The notes: generated by a model from the letters alone, not told the origin. 64,000 nt of DNA from CAVVEQ01 sp963802095 (GCA_963802095.1 CAWDHI010000010.1:1-64000); one strand, 5' to 3'; shown: positions 26,943 through 36,113, numbered from the stretch's first letter. Program-made: numbers and translations.

Positions 26943-27710
26943 TTATCCAAATCTTCCCTCCACGTAATCCTGGGTACGTTTGTCTTCAGGAGAAATAAAT
27001 AGCTTTTTTCCCTCCCCGGTCTCGATGAGCTCACCTTGAAGGAAGAACGCGGCGTAGTCCGCCATTCGGGAGGATTGCTGCACGTTGTGGGGAACAAGGA
27101 TGATCGTATATTTCTCCTTAAGGTTTTGTAGCAGATCCTCGATTCGTGCAGTGGATACGGGGTCGAGCGCCGAGGTGGGCTCATCGAGCATGATCACCTC
27201 CGGTTCCAGCGCCAGCACTCTCGCCAGGCAAAGGCGTTGCTGCTGACCCCCAGAGATGGCGATCGCTGGGTCATTCAGACGGTCATACACTTCATCCCAA
27301 AGGAATGCCAGCCTCAGCGCCTTCTCCACCGATTCGTCCAGTTTACTGCGGTCTTGTTCCCCTGCCACCTCCAGCCCGTAGGTAATATTCTGGGAGACGG
27401 TCAGAGGCAAAGGCATCGGCCGGGAAAAAACGATCCCGATCTTTCGCCGCAGCCGGGTGACATCCAATTTCGGGTTGAGGATGTTCTCCCCCCGAAAAAG
27501 GATTTGGCCTTTTGTTTCCATCACATCGGTGAGGTCATTCAGACGGTTGATCGCCCGCAGCAGGGTGGATTTTCCACCCCCGGCAGGTCCGAAAAGCACA
27601 TTAATGGCGTTTTCCTGAATACCCAAGGTAATCCCGCGCAAGCTCTCTGAGCCGTCTGCATAGGTAATGCTGAAATCCTCTATCCGGATAATCTCCAACG
27701 GGTTCACCAC
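26943..27710 (-). CDS. pstB: Phosphate ABC transporter ATP-binding protein PstB, with altered Q-loop
   Basis: 255 residues. Walker A is GPAGGGKST, the signature ISGGQQQRL, Walker B VIMLDEPTSALDP, and the H-loop His is kept in VPHNVQQ. The Q-loop reads IGIVFSRPMPLPL, so the usual Gln (VFQKPNPFP in most PstB) is replaced by Ser; the codon is TCC, with no sign of a slip. It is the last gene of pstSCAB and starts with GTG inside the pstA end. It powers high-affinity phosphate uptake at the inner face of the membrane. Confidence 0.9.
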   Translation of the reverse strand: MVNPLEIIRIEDFSITYADGSESLRGITLGIQENAINVLFGPAGGGKSTLLRAINRLNDLTDVMETKGQILFRGENILNPKLDVTRLRRKIGIVFSRPMPLPLTVSQNITYGLEVAGEQDRSKLDESVEKALRLAFLWDEVYDRLNDPAIAISGGQQQRLCLARVLALEPEVIMLDEPTSALDPVSTARIEDLLQNLKEKYTIILVPHNVQQSSRMADYAAFFLQGELIETGEGKKLFISPEDKRTQDYVEGRFG

Positions 27711-28579
27711 TGCCGCCTGGCCCGCGCCCGGGATCGAATAAAAGTCGTGATCAGGTTCATGACCAATACAAAAGAAAGGAGTACAAGCACGGTGGCATAT
27801 TGGATGGTGATAGGCATGCCGGGCACCTGGGTGGAGATCACGTAGATGTGGTAAGGTAAAGCCATGGTGGGATCAAGCGGGGAGGTTGGCAGGGTGGGCA
27901 GGTAAAAAGCTGCACCGGTGAACAGGATGGGCGCTGTTTCCACTGCCGCCCGTTCCAATCCAAGGATGACACCTGTCAGGATTCCCGGCATACCCTCCTT
28001 GAGGATTATCCGCCAGACCGTCTGCCAGCGCGTGGCTCCCAGCGAGATGCTAACAACACGGAAGGCATTTGGAACGCTGCGGAGTGCTTCTTCCGTTGTA
28101 CTGATCACCACCGGCAGCGTCATGATCGCCAGGGTCATCGAAGCTGCCAGGATGCTCACCCCCATTTGGAAAAAAACCACGAACATTCCCAACCCAAAGA
28201 GGCCGTACACCACTGAGGGAACCCCTGCAAGACTGATGATGGCGATCCGGATGGCACGCGTGGCTGCAGAATCCTTGGCGTATTCAGCGATATAGATACC
28301 CGCCGCAATCCCCAACGGACAAGCGAAGATGAAGCAGCCCAGGGTTAACAGAAGCGTCCCCAGGATGGCCGGGAAGATCCCGCCTTCCCGCATCCCGTTG
28401 GTTGGCATACTGGTAAGAAATTCCCAGGTGATTCCGGGAACGCCTTTATAAATTATGTAAATGACTATCCCGAGGATCGGTAAAACGGTGATGAAACTTA
28501 ACACCCACAGCGAAGCATCGCCGATACGCTCCTGCCAGTGGGCACCTTTGAGCTGGGATTGGTCGTCCAGGGCTGTCAC
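27704..28579 (-). CDS. pstA: Phosphate ABC transporter permease PstA
   Basis: 291 residues with six membrane helices. It has the PstA-type coupling loop ALRSVPNAFRVVSISLGATRWQ and the opening FLTSMPTNGMREGGIFPAI typical of the family. It starts with GTG overlapping the pstC stop (GTGA) and its own stop overlaps pstB, so translation is coupled. It pairs with PstC to form the channel. Confidence 0.93.
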   Translation of the reverse strand: MTALDDQSQLKGAHWQERIGDASLWVLSFITVLPILGIVIYIIYKGVPGITWEFLTSMPTNGMREGGIFPAILGTLLLTLGCFIFACPLGIAAGIYIAEYAKDSAATRAIRIAIISLAGVPSVVYGLFGLGMFVVFFQMGVSILAASMTLAIMTLPVVISTTEEALRSVPNAFRVVSISLGATRWQTVWRIILKEGMPGILTGVILGLERAAVETAPILFTGAAFYLPTLPTSPLDPTMALPYHIYVISTQVPGMPITIQYATVLVLLSFVLVMNLITTFIRSRARARRQW

Positions 28580-29475
28580 GAGAGGATCCTTTCCGAACGC
28601 TTACGGCCGCGGGTGCTCACCCAGGAAGCCAGGATGTTTATGACCAGGGAGAAAATAAAGAGCACAATTCCGATGAAAAAGAGCACAGCATAATGCGCGC
28701 TGCCCTTGGCCACCTCCCCCATTTCACTGGCTATGGTGGCCGTCATTGTTCGAACAGGTGAAATGATCGACTCAAGCCCTTGCGGCATCACGGCTGCGTT
28801 GCCTGTCACCATCATTACTGCCATGGTTTCACCCAGGGTCCGCCCAATCCCCAACATGATGGCAGTGAGGATGCCGGTTTTCGCCGCTGGGACGGTTATT
28901 CCCCAGATTGTTTGCCAGCGGGTTGCCCCCATGGCCAATGCTGCCTGCCGGTAGGATTGCGGTACGGCATTAAGTGCATCCTCTGCGATGGAAACAACAG
29001 TGGGGATTGCAATCAACCCCAAAAGGATCGCGCCAGTTAGCGCTGATAGACCTGTCGGCAGGTTCAGGGTTCTTTGCATATATGGGACCACCACAACGAT
29101 ACCGATAAAACCAAGCACCACAGAAGGCATCCCCGCTAGGATCTCAACCAATGGTTTCAGAATTTCCTTCATTGACCTTGGAGAAATTTCCGAAATGAAA
29201 ACCGCTGTTCCCACTCCGAATGGGAGCGCGATCAATATCGCAATGAACGTTACCAGTAGCGATCCGAATAACAGTGGCAGAATGCCGAAATAACCCTCGG
29301 TAGGGTACCAGGTTGATTGGAATAATTTTGCCAGCCCCGTTTCCTTGAGAGCAGGTAACCCGTTTTGCAACAGGAAGAAGAAAATTAAGGCTAGGAAAAG
29401 GATGCTGGAATACCCTGCGATCCGGATTATGAAGGTGATATTTCGATCTGTGCGGATGGGATTGGGCTTGAACAT
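28576..29475 (-). CDS. pstC: Phosphate ABC transporter permease PstC
   Basis: About 299 residues from the ATG at 29475, chosen because GGGGAATAAGG precedes it; a longer in-frame reading to 29547 runs into pstS and lacks a ribosome site. Six helices, a coupling loop ALNAVPQSYRQAALAMGATRWQ and GRTLGETMAVMMVTGN are typical PstC features. It begins 2 bp after the pstS stop. Confidence 0.93.
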   Translation of the reverse strand: MFKPNPIRTDRNITFIIRIAGYSSILFLALIFFFLLQNGLPALKETGLAKLFQSTWYPTEGYFGILPLLFGSLLVTFIAILIALPFGVGTAVFISEISPRSMKEILKPLVEILAGMPSVVLGFIGIVVVVPYMQRTLNLPTGLSALTGAILLGLIAIPTVVSIAEDALNAVPQSYRQAALAMGATRWQTIWGITVPAAKTGILTAIMLGIGRTLGETMAVMMVTGNAAVMPQGLESIISPVRTMTATIASEMGEVAKGSAHYAVLFFIGIVLFIFSLVINILASWVSTRGRKRSERILS

Positions 29476-29477
29476 CC

Positions 29478-30365
29478 TTATTCCCCTTCTACCGGTACAA
29501 AACCTAGCTGGGATACGATCGACTGGCCTTCCACGGAGAGGATCCAATCCATGTAATCCCGGAGTTTGCCGGAAGGCTCCCCGCGGGTGTACATGAACAG
29601 GTTCCTGGAGATCGGGTAGGAACCGTCATTCGCTGTGGTTTCAGAGGGAAGCACGAATCCATTGGTTTCATCCTTGGCTAATGCCAACATTTTCACTTCA
29701 TCGGTCACATACCCGAGTCCATCATAGCCTATCGCATTCGGATTATCCCGCACTTCAGAAATGATCCCTTCAGAGGAAGGAAGCAGTAATGTTTTGGGAC
29801 AAAATATGGATTTATCCTCTTTATTCCCCAAGCGGATCACGGTTTCCAGAAAATATACATGGGTGCCAGAATTCGATTCGCGGGAAAGCCGCACGATCGG
29901 TCGGTCCTCTCCGCCAAGTTCAGACCAGTTATTTATCTCGCATTTGTAGATCTTCGAGATCATTTCAAGCGATAATTCGGAGACCGGGTTTTCTGGGTTT
30001 ACGATCACCGCGATGGCATCGCGGGCGATCACGAGCTCCTGGGGCTTAAAACCATTTTCTTCAGCTGTCGCTAATTCCTCATCTTTCATTTCTCGCGAAG
30101 CGTTGGCAATATCGGTAGTACCGGAAAGAAGCGAGTTGATCCCTGTGCCCGATCCTCCCCCGGTAACGGATATCAGGACATCGGGGTTTTCCATCTGATA
30201 TTGCTCCGCCCATGCCAGCGCTAGGTTCACCATGGTATCAGAACCGGTATTCGTTATGGTTGTAGAAGGAGAATTGGATAGATCGGAACCTGGCCTCGCA
30301 CAGGCAGTTAAAAATATTAGGAGCAGGATCAGTGCGGCGAGGTGTTTTTGCGTCACAATTTCCAA
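29478..30365 (-). CDS. pstS: Phosphate-binding lipoprotein PstS
   Basis: About 295 residues. The lipobox LTAC (C22) anchors it. TITNTGSDTMVNLALAWAE, GGGSGTGINSLLSGTTDIAN and RESNSGTHVYF are the phosphate-contact segments of the PstS family. The start is TTG with GGAAG five bases ahead; a GTG at 30356 is the alternative. It heads the leftward pstSCAB operon and is divergent from gyrA. No phoU or phoBR lies beside it and I see no clear Pho box. Confidence 0.92.
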   Translation of the reverse strand: MEIVTQKHLAALILLLIFLTACARPGSDLSNSPSTTITNTGSDTMVNLALAWAEQYQMENPDVLISVTGGGSGTGINSLLSGTTDIANASREMKDEELATAEENGFKPQELVIARDAIAVIVNPENPVSELSLEMISKIYKCEINNWSELGGEDRPIVRLSRESNSGTHVYFLETVIRLGNKEDKSIFCPKTLLLPSSEGIISEVRDNPNAIGYDGLGYVTDEVKMLALAKDETNGFVLPSETTANDGSYPISRNLFMYTRGEPSGKLRDYMDWILSVEGQSIVSQLGFVPVEGE

Positions 30366-30427
30366 TTATACTTCCGATGGGAAAGCGTGAATATGACATC
30401 CAAACGGATTGAAATTACCTGATGGGG

Positions 30428-30433
30428 TATAAT
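30428..30433 (+). promoter_or_regulatory. Likely -10 box of the gyrA promoter
   Basis: A perfect TATAAT lies 60 bp before the gyrA start in the 127-bp gap between divergent pstS and gyrA. No good -35 is found at 16-18 bp (TTGAAA is 13 bp away), so the promoter call is only moderate. Confidence 0.45.
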
Positions 30434-30492
30434 CGCATCCGCGTTTTTACCCATTTATTCAACCGGAATCGGACAGGACCAGGAAAACCATT

Positions 30493-32976
30493 ATGGAAAT
30501 CGGCACAATTCAATCAGTTGATATCGACCAGCAAATGCGTAGTGCATACCTCGATTACGCGATGAGCGTCATCGTGGCCCGTGCCCTGCCTGATGCCCGT
30601 GATGGGCTCAAACCTGTTCACCGGCGTATCCTCTTTGCCATGATGGATATGGGCATCCGGGCAAACACCCCATATAAAAAATCCGCACGTATTGTAGGGG
30701 AAGTTCTGGGAAAATACCATCCACATGGCGATATGGCTGTCTACGATGCCATGGCCCGTCTGGCGCAGGATTTTTCCATGCGTTACCCATTGGTGGATGG
30801 GCAGGGTAACTTCGGCTCGATTGATGGTGATTTACCCGCAGCAATGCGTTATACCGAAGCCCGCCTGGCAGCCACCGCTGAAGAGATGCTTTCAGATATC
30901 GATGCGCGCACAGTAGATTTCGCCGAAAACTTCGATGCTACCCTCAAAGAACCCTCGGTACTTCCCTCCCGCCTTCCGAACCTGCTGCTGAATGGATCCT
31001 CCGGGATCGCAGTCGGCATGGCCACCAACATCCCTCCCCACAACTTACGTGAACTTGCCGGGGCGGTCAGCCACCTGATCGATCGATACAAGGAGATGGA
31101 TGATATCGATATCGACGAGCTGATGAGCTTCCTTCCCGGGCCGGATTTTCCAACCGGGGGAGTGATCATTGGTCGGGAGGGCATACGGCAGGCCTATTCC
31201 ACCGGGCGCGGTAAGGTCACTCTTCGCGGCTTGGCACACATCGAGGAGATCAAGGGTGGCCGTTATTCCATCGTCATCACTGAGATTCCGTTCCAGGTGA
31301 ATAAATCCAACCTGATCGAACGGATCGCCGAGCTGGTTCGCACCGGGCGGATTGAGTCTATCTCGGACCTGAGAGATGAATCCGACCGGCGCGGGATGAG
31401 CATCGTGATCGAACTGAAACGCACCGCCAACCCCCGCCAGGTACTGAATCAACTCTACAAATTTACACCTCTGGAGAGCACTTTCAGTATTCACCTGCTC
31501 GCTCTTGTCGATGGAGAGCCCAGATTGCTTTCTTTAAAAAGAGCATTGCAGGTCTATATCGAGCACCGCATCCAGGTGATCACTCGCCGCACCCAGTATG
31601 AGTTGGAGAAGGCCTTACAAAGAGCTCATATCCTTAATGGCTTGCTTATCGCACTGGCAAATCTGGATGAGGTTATCCGTACTATTCGTGAATCACCGGA
31701 TGTGGAGGAAGCCCGCAGCAGGTTGATGACCCGCTTCAACTTGAGTGAGATCCAGGCAAGCGCTATTCTCGATATGCAGTTGCGCCGCCTGGCTGCCCTG
31801 GAGCGCCAGAAGATCGAGGACGAGCATACCGCTTTACTGGAACGGATCGCCTTCTTGAATGACCTATTGGCAAATCCCCAAAAAATCCTGAGTGTGATCA
31901 AGTCCGATCTCGCCGAAATTGCTGATAAATACGGTGATGAACGGCGCACTCGGATCCAGACGGAAGAAAAACAGGAATTGAAAGAAGAAGATCTTGTTCC
32001 GGATGAATCCATCCTTATCAGTATCACCCAGAAAGGGTATATCAAGCGGGTGGCCGCCAACCTGTACCGCACTCAGGCCAGGGGTGGGCGCGGCGTTTCC
32101 GGTCAAACCATGCGAGACGAGGATGAGGTTCTAATGGTGATCCCAGCTCGCACCCTCTATACGATGCTGTTCTTTTCCGACCGAGGCAAGGTATATTCGG
32201 AAAAAGCCTACCAGATACCGGATGCCAACCGCACAGATAAAGGAATTCCAATCGTGAACATTATCTCCCTGGACGCCGGCGAGAGAATCACCACCGCGAT
32301 GGTAGTGCCGGATTTCGAAAAGGGCAAATACTTCACCATGGCGACCATGAACGGCAAGGTCAAACGGGTGTCACTCTCAGAATTTTCCTCCGTGCGACCT
32401 TCCGGGTTGATCGCAATGTCGCTGGAATCAAGCGATCAGCTCGGCTGGGTCTGCCTTACCAGCGGTAAAGATGAATTGCTCCTGGTGACCTCGAAAGGGA
32501 TGGCACTCCGGTTTTCAGAGTCTGTCATCCGACCTGTCGGCCGGCAGGCTGCCGGTGTGACCGGGATCAAACTCGCGGCTGGGGACCGCCTGGCTTCCAT
32601 GGAAGTGGTCGAGGAGGGTGCCTCTCTGGTGATTCTCACTGAACGCGGATTTGGGAAGAGGTCTAAGCTTTCCGAATACCCGGTAAAGGGAAGGGCAACA
32701 AAAGGGGTGACCACCCTTAATGAGAAATACCTAGAAAGGACTGGCAAGATCGCAGCCGCCAGGGTGGTTCACGATGCAGATGAAGCAACATTTATTAGTT
32801 CAAATGGTGTCGTGCTTCGCCTTAAGGTGAAAGATATCGCCCTAACCAGCCGCGCTTCACGTGGGATCCACCTCATGGATATAGGTGAAAATGATACAGG
32901 CGCTTCCATTGCGAGGTTATCCGAAGCGCAATTGAAACCGGTTAACGGCTCGAACGACGAGACATCTCCGAAATAA
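30493..32976 (+). CDS. gyrA: DNA gyrase subunit A
   Basis: 827 residues. The winged-helix core has DGLKPVHRRIL, the region YHPHGDMAVYDAMARLAQ and the DNA-cleaving Tyr at Y120 (AAMRYTE). The C-terminal propeller carries the GyrA box QARGGRGVSG, which separates gyrase from topoisomerase IV. The residue matching E. coli Ser83 is Met (M81), while the Asp87 equivalent is kept (D85). Ser83 changes in other bacteria lower quinolone binding. With GyrB (not in the window) it introduces negative supercoils. Confidence 0.95.
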   Translation: MEIGTIQSVDIDQQMRSAYLDYAMSVIVARALPDARDGLKPVHRRILFAMMDMGIRANTPYKKSARIVGEVLGKYHPHGDMAVYDAMARLAQDFSMRYPLVDGQGNFGSIDGDLPAAMRYTEARLAATAEEMLSDIDARTVDFAENFDATLKEPSVLPSRLPNLLLNGSSGIAVGMATNIPPHNLRELAGAVSHLIDRYKEMDDIDIDELMSFLPGPDFPTGGVIIGREGIRQAYSTGRGKVTLRGLAHIEEIKGGRYSIVITEIPFQVNKSNLIERIAELVRTGRIESISDLRDESDRRGMSIVIELKRTANPRQVLNQLYKFTPLESTFSIHLLALVDGEPRLLSLKRALQVYIEHRIQVITRRTQYELEKALQRAHILNGLLIALANLDEVIRTIRESPDVEEARSRLMTRFNLSEIQASAILDMQLRRLAALERQKIEDEHTALLERIAFLNDLLANPQKILSVIKSDLAEIADKYGDERRTRIQTEEKQELKEEDLVPDESILISITQKGYIKRVAANLYRTQARGGRGVSGQTMRDEDEVLMVIPARTLYTMLFFSDRGKVYSEKAYQIPDANRTDKGIPIVNIISLDAGERITTAMVVPDFEKGKYFTMATMNGKVKRVSLSEFSSVRPSGLIAMSLESSDQLGWVCLTSGKDELLLVTSKGMALRFSESVIRPVGRQAAGVTGIKLAAGDRLASMEVVEEGASLVILTERGFGKRSKLSEYPVKGRATKGVTTLNEKYLERTGKIAAARVVHDADEATFISSNGVVLRLKVKDIALTSRASRGIHLMDIGENDTGASIARLSEAQLKPVNGSNDETSPK

Positions 32977-33008
32977 AAAAAAGCCCTCCGAATCGTAACC
33001 CGGAGGGC
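32976..33008 (-). terminator. Terminator for the small membrane protein gene
   Basis: GCCCTCCG (32983-32990) pairs with CGGAGGGC (33001-33008). Read leftward it is followed by seven T residues, so it ends the leftward unit; it may also stop gyrA transcripts. Confidence 0.8.
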
Positions 33009-33027
33009 ATCGTTCTCTAGAATCAAC

Positions 33028-33234
33028 TTATAGAAACGGAAGCATTACCTTCCCGAAAATAACCAACACAAAAGTGCCAAGGATGCAAACCATGATCAGC
33101 AGCATGAGCACCACGATGAACCGCTGGGGGGCGGTCATACCCAGGAACTGTTTGCTTTGCTGCGCATCCTCCTCGTAATAATAATCCTCCCCTTGAGGGC
33201 TATCGGAAGCAGAACTGCGAAGATCATCCAGCAT
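33028..33234 (-). CDS. Small single-span membrane protein
   Basis: 68 residues: an acidic, Tyr-rich cytosolic head (GEDYYYEED), a short amphipathic stretch (QQSKQFLGMTAPQRF) and one membrane helix (VVLMLLIMVCILGTFVLVIF). It sits 12 bp downstream of birA on the same strand and ends at a good terminator, which supports it being a real gene. No family recognised. Confidence 0.65.
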   Translation of the reverse strand: MLDDLRSSASDSPQGEDYYYEEDAQQSKQFLGMTAPQRFIVVLMLLIMVCILGTFVLVIFGKVMLPFL

Positions 33235-33246
33235 GCGAGCCTCCCG

Positions 33247-34029
33247 TTATTTTCCAGGCCGCAGGTGAACATCTCCTGCGGATACACCAATTTTAGCATC
33301 ATTCGCGGTGGTAATTTCCAGCCGCCCATCGGGAAGGATTCCTGATTGCCTGCCGAACACGATCGTTTTTCCATCCTCGATGATCCGGACTGGTTCACCC
33401 TGAAATGCAAGGTGTTCCTGCCAATATTGGAAGAAATCCGGTTTGCCCATCTCTTTTCGCCATTCGAATAATGTGTTCACTATCATTTTCAAGATCTCGT
33501 ACCGCGGGATTGGCTGACCGTGCTCGTCATCAATGCAGCTGGCCGGGAATTGCAGCTCGTCAACCGGCGGTATGGAATCATGTGCAACATTGATGCCAAT
33601 TCCAAGGATAACCGCGCTGACTTTGCTCCCATGCCATGATGTTTCCGCCAGGATCCCGCTCACCTTTTTTCGATGGATCAGGATGTCGTTTGGCCATTTG
33701 ATTTCTGCAGGTAGCTCCAACCCTTTATGCAATGCGGCGCACACAGCAATACCCCCCAGCGGGGCAAAAAGATGAATCATTTGGCATTCCTCCACTGAAG
33801 GACGCATGATAAAACTAAAGGCTAGTGCTGAACCAGGTCGGGTATGCCACCGCCGGTCATGCCTCCCCCTTCCAGAGGTCTGGGTGTCTGCCAGTACCAA
33901 CGAACTATCAAGCGCCCCTTCCCCGCTCCAGGCTGTTGCGGCATCATTGGTGGACCCGATGGATTCAAAAAACTGGATCGCAGGCACCTGCAGTGATTCC
34001 TGAAGCTGGCCAATTTCCCGGGCATTCAT
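33247..34029 (-). CDS. birA: Biotin--[acetyl-CoA carboxylase] ligase, monofunctional
   Basis: 260 residues. STNDAA, GRGRHDRRWH (biotinyl-AMP binding), KWPNDILI and KKVSGILAE are the class motifs, followed by the small C-terminal SH3-like domain. The N-terminal DNA-binding domain of bifunctional BirA is missing, so it is a pure ligase that attaches biotin to carboxylase carrier proteins. It forms a leftward pair with the small membrane protein gene. Confidence 0.92.
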   Translation of the reverse strand: MNAREIGQLQESLQVPAIQFFESIGSTNDAATAWSGEGALDSSLVLADTQTSGRGRHDRRWHTRPGSALAFSFIMRPSVEECQMIHLFAPLGGIAVCAALHKGLELPAEIKWPNDILIHRKKVSGILAETSWHGSKVSAVILGIGINVAHDSIPPVDELQFPASCIDDEHGQPIPRYEILKMIVNTLFEWRKEMGKPDFFQYWQEHLAFQGEPVRIIEDGKTIVFGRQSGILPDGRLEITTANDAKIGVSAGDVHLRPGK

Positions 34030-34047
34030 CCCACTATTTTAAACGAA

Positions 34048-34070
34048 AAGAGCAGCCTTCTGGCTGCCCT
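34048..34070 (-). terminator. Terminator of the hsp20 gene
   Basis: GGCAGCC-AGAA-GGCTGC hairpin (34052-34067 region) followed leftward by TCTTTTCGTTT, about 20 bp beyond the hsp20 stop. Confidence 0.7.
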
Positions 34071-34088
34071 CTCCGATATCGCCGACCT

Positions 34089-34511
34089 CTACTCTGCTTT
34101 AACCTTGATGGCACGTGGTTTGGCTTCCTCCGCTTTGGGAATGAAGAGTGTGAGTATGCCATCCTTAAGGGAAGCAGTTGCTTTTTCTGCATTCACCGGT
34201 TCCGAGAAGCTGAACTCGCGGCTGAATTTCCCTTCTGGCAGCTCTTTGCGCAAAAAATCATCATTTTCAGAGGAATCAATCTTATATTCGCCTATAATAC
34301 TGACTGTGTCGCGGGTGAACTGGATATCCAATTCATCAGCAGAAACACCGGCGATCAAAGCGCGGATTTCGTAGCCTTCAGCGGAGTTGCGGATATCGGC
34401 AGGGATGGAGCATTCGCATTCGCAATCACCAAAATCTCGGCGCATTGCCGCGGTTGGCACCATCCATGGACGGCGACCGGGGTGAACCCGGGGAGAAAAG
34501 TAGTAAACCAT
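34089..34511 (-). CDS. Hsp20/alpha-crystallin small heat-shock protein
   Basis: About 140 residues. The central alpha-crystallin domain contains IPADIRNSAEGYEIRALI, DFLRKELPEGKFSREFSF and the C-terminal A-x-x-x-DGILTLFIPK (the GVLTL-type motif). The tail lacks a clear I-x-I. The start at 34511 is preceded by AAGGAG; an upstream in-frame ATG at 34541 has none. The N-terminus holds an unusual CECEC string. It is a holdase that keeps unfolded proteins soluble. Confidence 0.9.
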   Translation of the reverse strand: MVYYFSPRVHPGRRPWMVPTAAMRRDFGDCECECSIPADIRNSAEGYEIRALIAGVSADELDIQFTRDTVSIIGEYKIDSSENDDFLRKELPEGKFSREFSFSEPVNAEKATASLKDGILTLFIPKAEEAKPRAIKVKAE

Positions 34512-34636
34512 TTTTGGCTCCTTATTGTTTGATAATCTCATTCTAAATAGGAGACATTAGAAATCCGATAACAGTTTGTTTGCGTTTTATAAGATTTTTA
34601 CGAAAGCCGATTATGGTATCATTGCGGCGAGTTACC

Positions 34637-34969
34637 ATGGACGACAAAATTACCATCATTGAAGGACCTCCTCCAATATTTGAACCGGTAAACGATGCCT
34701 GGGCATTGGGATTGACCGAATCACCGTTGAATTCCGATCTCACCATCACCCGTCTGCGAACCTACAACGGCGCAGAGTTGGTGGAACGCTGTCATCGTGC
34801 CTGGGATAAGAAAGGTTTTTGCTGGCTGCATTACCGCAATGAGATGGGACTGGAGGAACAGGCTCCCATCCTCGCTGCCCGGGCAGTGGATACCAGCGAC
34901 GGTCAGGTGCTCTTCCTTTGGGTTCGTCACCATCCGAATCTGCCCCCACCGGGAGAATTGCCTGAATAA
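34637..34969 (+). CDS. Conserved hypothetical protein, Anaerolineae type
   Basis: 110 residues from MDDKITIIEGPPPIFEPVND; earlier in-frame ATGs at 34580 and 34613 are less likely because the conserved part begins here. LNSDLTITRLRTYNGAELVERC and ILAARAVDTSDGQVLFLWVR suggest a small mixed alpha/beta domain. I recall similar proteins in Anaerolineae genomes but no function. Divergent from hsp20, with its own terminator. Confidence 0.7.
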   Translation: MDDKITIIEGPPPIFEPVNDAWALGLTESPLNSDLTITRLRTYNGAELVERCHRAWDKKGFCWLHYRNEMGLEEQAPILAARAVDTSDGQVLFLWVRHHPNLPPPGELPE

Positions 34970-34976
34970 GGATTTA

Positions 34977-35009
34977 AAAAACGCGGCATGGATTTCATGC
35001 CGTGTTTTC
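34977..35009 (+). terminator. Intrinsic terminator after the conserved hypothetical gene
   Basis: ACGCGGCATG (34981-34990), loop GATTT, and CATGCCGTGT (34996-35005) pair over 10 bp, with A residues before and TTTTCT after, so it may work in both directions and also end tRNA-Arg. Confidence 0.8.
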
Positions 35010-35011
35010 TG

Positions 35012-35086
35012 TGCCCCAGGAGGGACTCGAACCCTCAACCAAGGCGTTAGGAGTGCCCTACTCTTTCCAATTTGAGCTACTGAGGC
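35012..35086 (-). tRNA. tRNA-Arg (anticodon CCT)
   Basis: 75 bases: acceptor GCCTCAG/CTGGGGC with A73, D stem GCTC/GAGT, anticodon loop CTCCTAA giving anticodon CCT, T stem GAGGG/CCCTC around TTCGAGT. The anticodon stem has an A-C mismatch next to the loop and a G-U pair. CCA is not encoded. Confidence 0.9.
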
Positions 35087-35334
35087 GCGCGCCAATTATA
35101 GCATTAGAAATAATAACTTGAGTGGTCTTAGGTTGACGGGGGTCCAATCGATTTCAGTTCCGATGGCAGTTGCAGATACTTGGGTTTGTATTAATTATTT
35201 TCGAAATTGCCACTGTATCACAAGAAGTTCTTGATTTTTTAAGGTCAGAATTATCAAACAACAAGTCAAATAAATGTGACGACCAATCATGTATGACCAA
35301 TTGGATATGCGACTCTCAATTAATCTACAAATAC

Positions 35335-36113
35335 TTATGGTTGACCTATCAATATAGTCCGAAAAGTAAGGTCCACCGGGAAGTTATCCAGCGAATGTCC
35401 CCCCACCCCCACTAATCCAGGTTCTGTTCGATCTGCCATGGGTCGATTATATACTTCGGTGCCATTAATATTCAGGATCAGGTTATTTCCGATACAAAGA
35501 AACTGGATCACATTGGACTTATCTGTGCCAGTATTGATCGCAGAGGAAGGTGTATCCATCGATGAAATTTGTATAGGGGTTTTTCTTCGAGATTCGTTTT
35601 TGTGCTATCATACCGATAGATGGAAAAGAAACCCGAGGTGGAGACCCTAGCTTCGTACCAACCTTTTTCATTTGCCCGGCATACAAGAGCGGCGGCATGA
35701 TTGTTTACCCCGTGGCTTGTGATAGTCGCCTGGATGTTGAGATCCGGGTATAACCCTCCTCGGTAAAAAACGTACGCATCCGTTTACGCAGTGTCAAGAA
35801 CCAGATTCATGCCATCATCCTTCGTTGAGAGACGGACTTGATCCGGTTTTGCTGAAGTAACAATTAAAGGGGGGTTCGATATCCAACAGGATTCGGTAGT
35901 GGACCCGTTAAATTCCTCCGTGTAGAACTCCGGGCAGGAGATTTGTTCCCACGTCTCCAGGCTGGTGACTGCAACCGCCACCCCTGACCTGTCATCAGGT
36001 ATTGGAAAAATACCGGATTGAGGTTCAAGAGTTGGCTTCCCACAAGCAGCAATAAACCCACATAAACATATTGCAGAAATCCGAAGAAAGGGGAATGTAA
36101 TTTTCACAACCAT
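35335..36113 (-). pseudogene. Decayed lipoprotein gene with glycan-binding-like C-terminal domain
   Basis: An intact start gives a lipoprotein signal (CGFIAAC, C24) and about 109 residues up to NLVLDTA, then an in-frame TAA at 35784. The same frame continues beyond it (TDAYVFYRGGLYPDLNIQA, VNNHAAALVCRANEKGWYEA), loses frame near 35590, and resumes as NTGTDKSNVIQFLCIGNNLI to a final stop at 35335. That later part resembles DUF1080/concanavalin-like domains of Chloroflexota lipoproteins. Stop plus frame break in an otherwise clean region suggest real decay. The 35104-35334 gap before the tRNA holds nothing I can identify. Confidence 0.65.

Noticed and set aside
33001..35100. Small frames around tRNA-Arg (for example 34721-35095 minus)
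   Set aside because: They run through a tRNA and a terminator, lack ribosome sites and are shadows of the conserved gene at 34637-34969.
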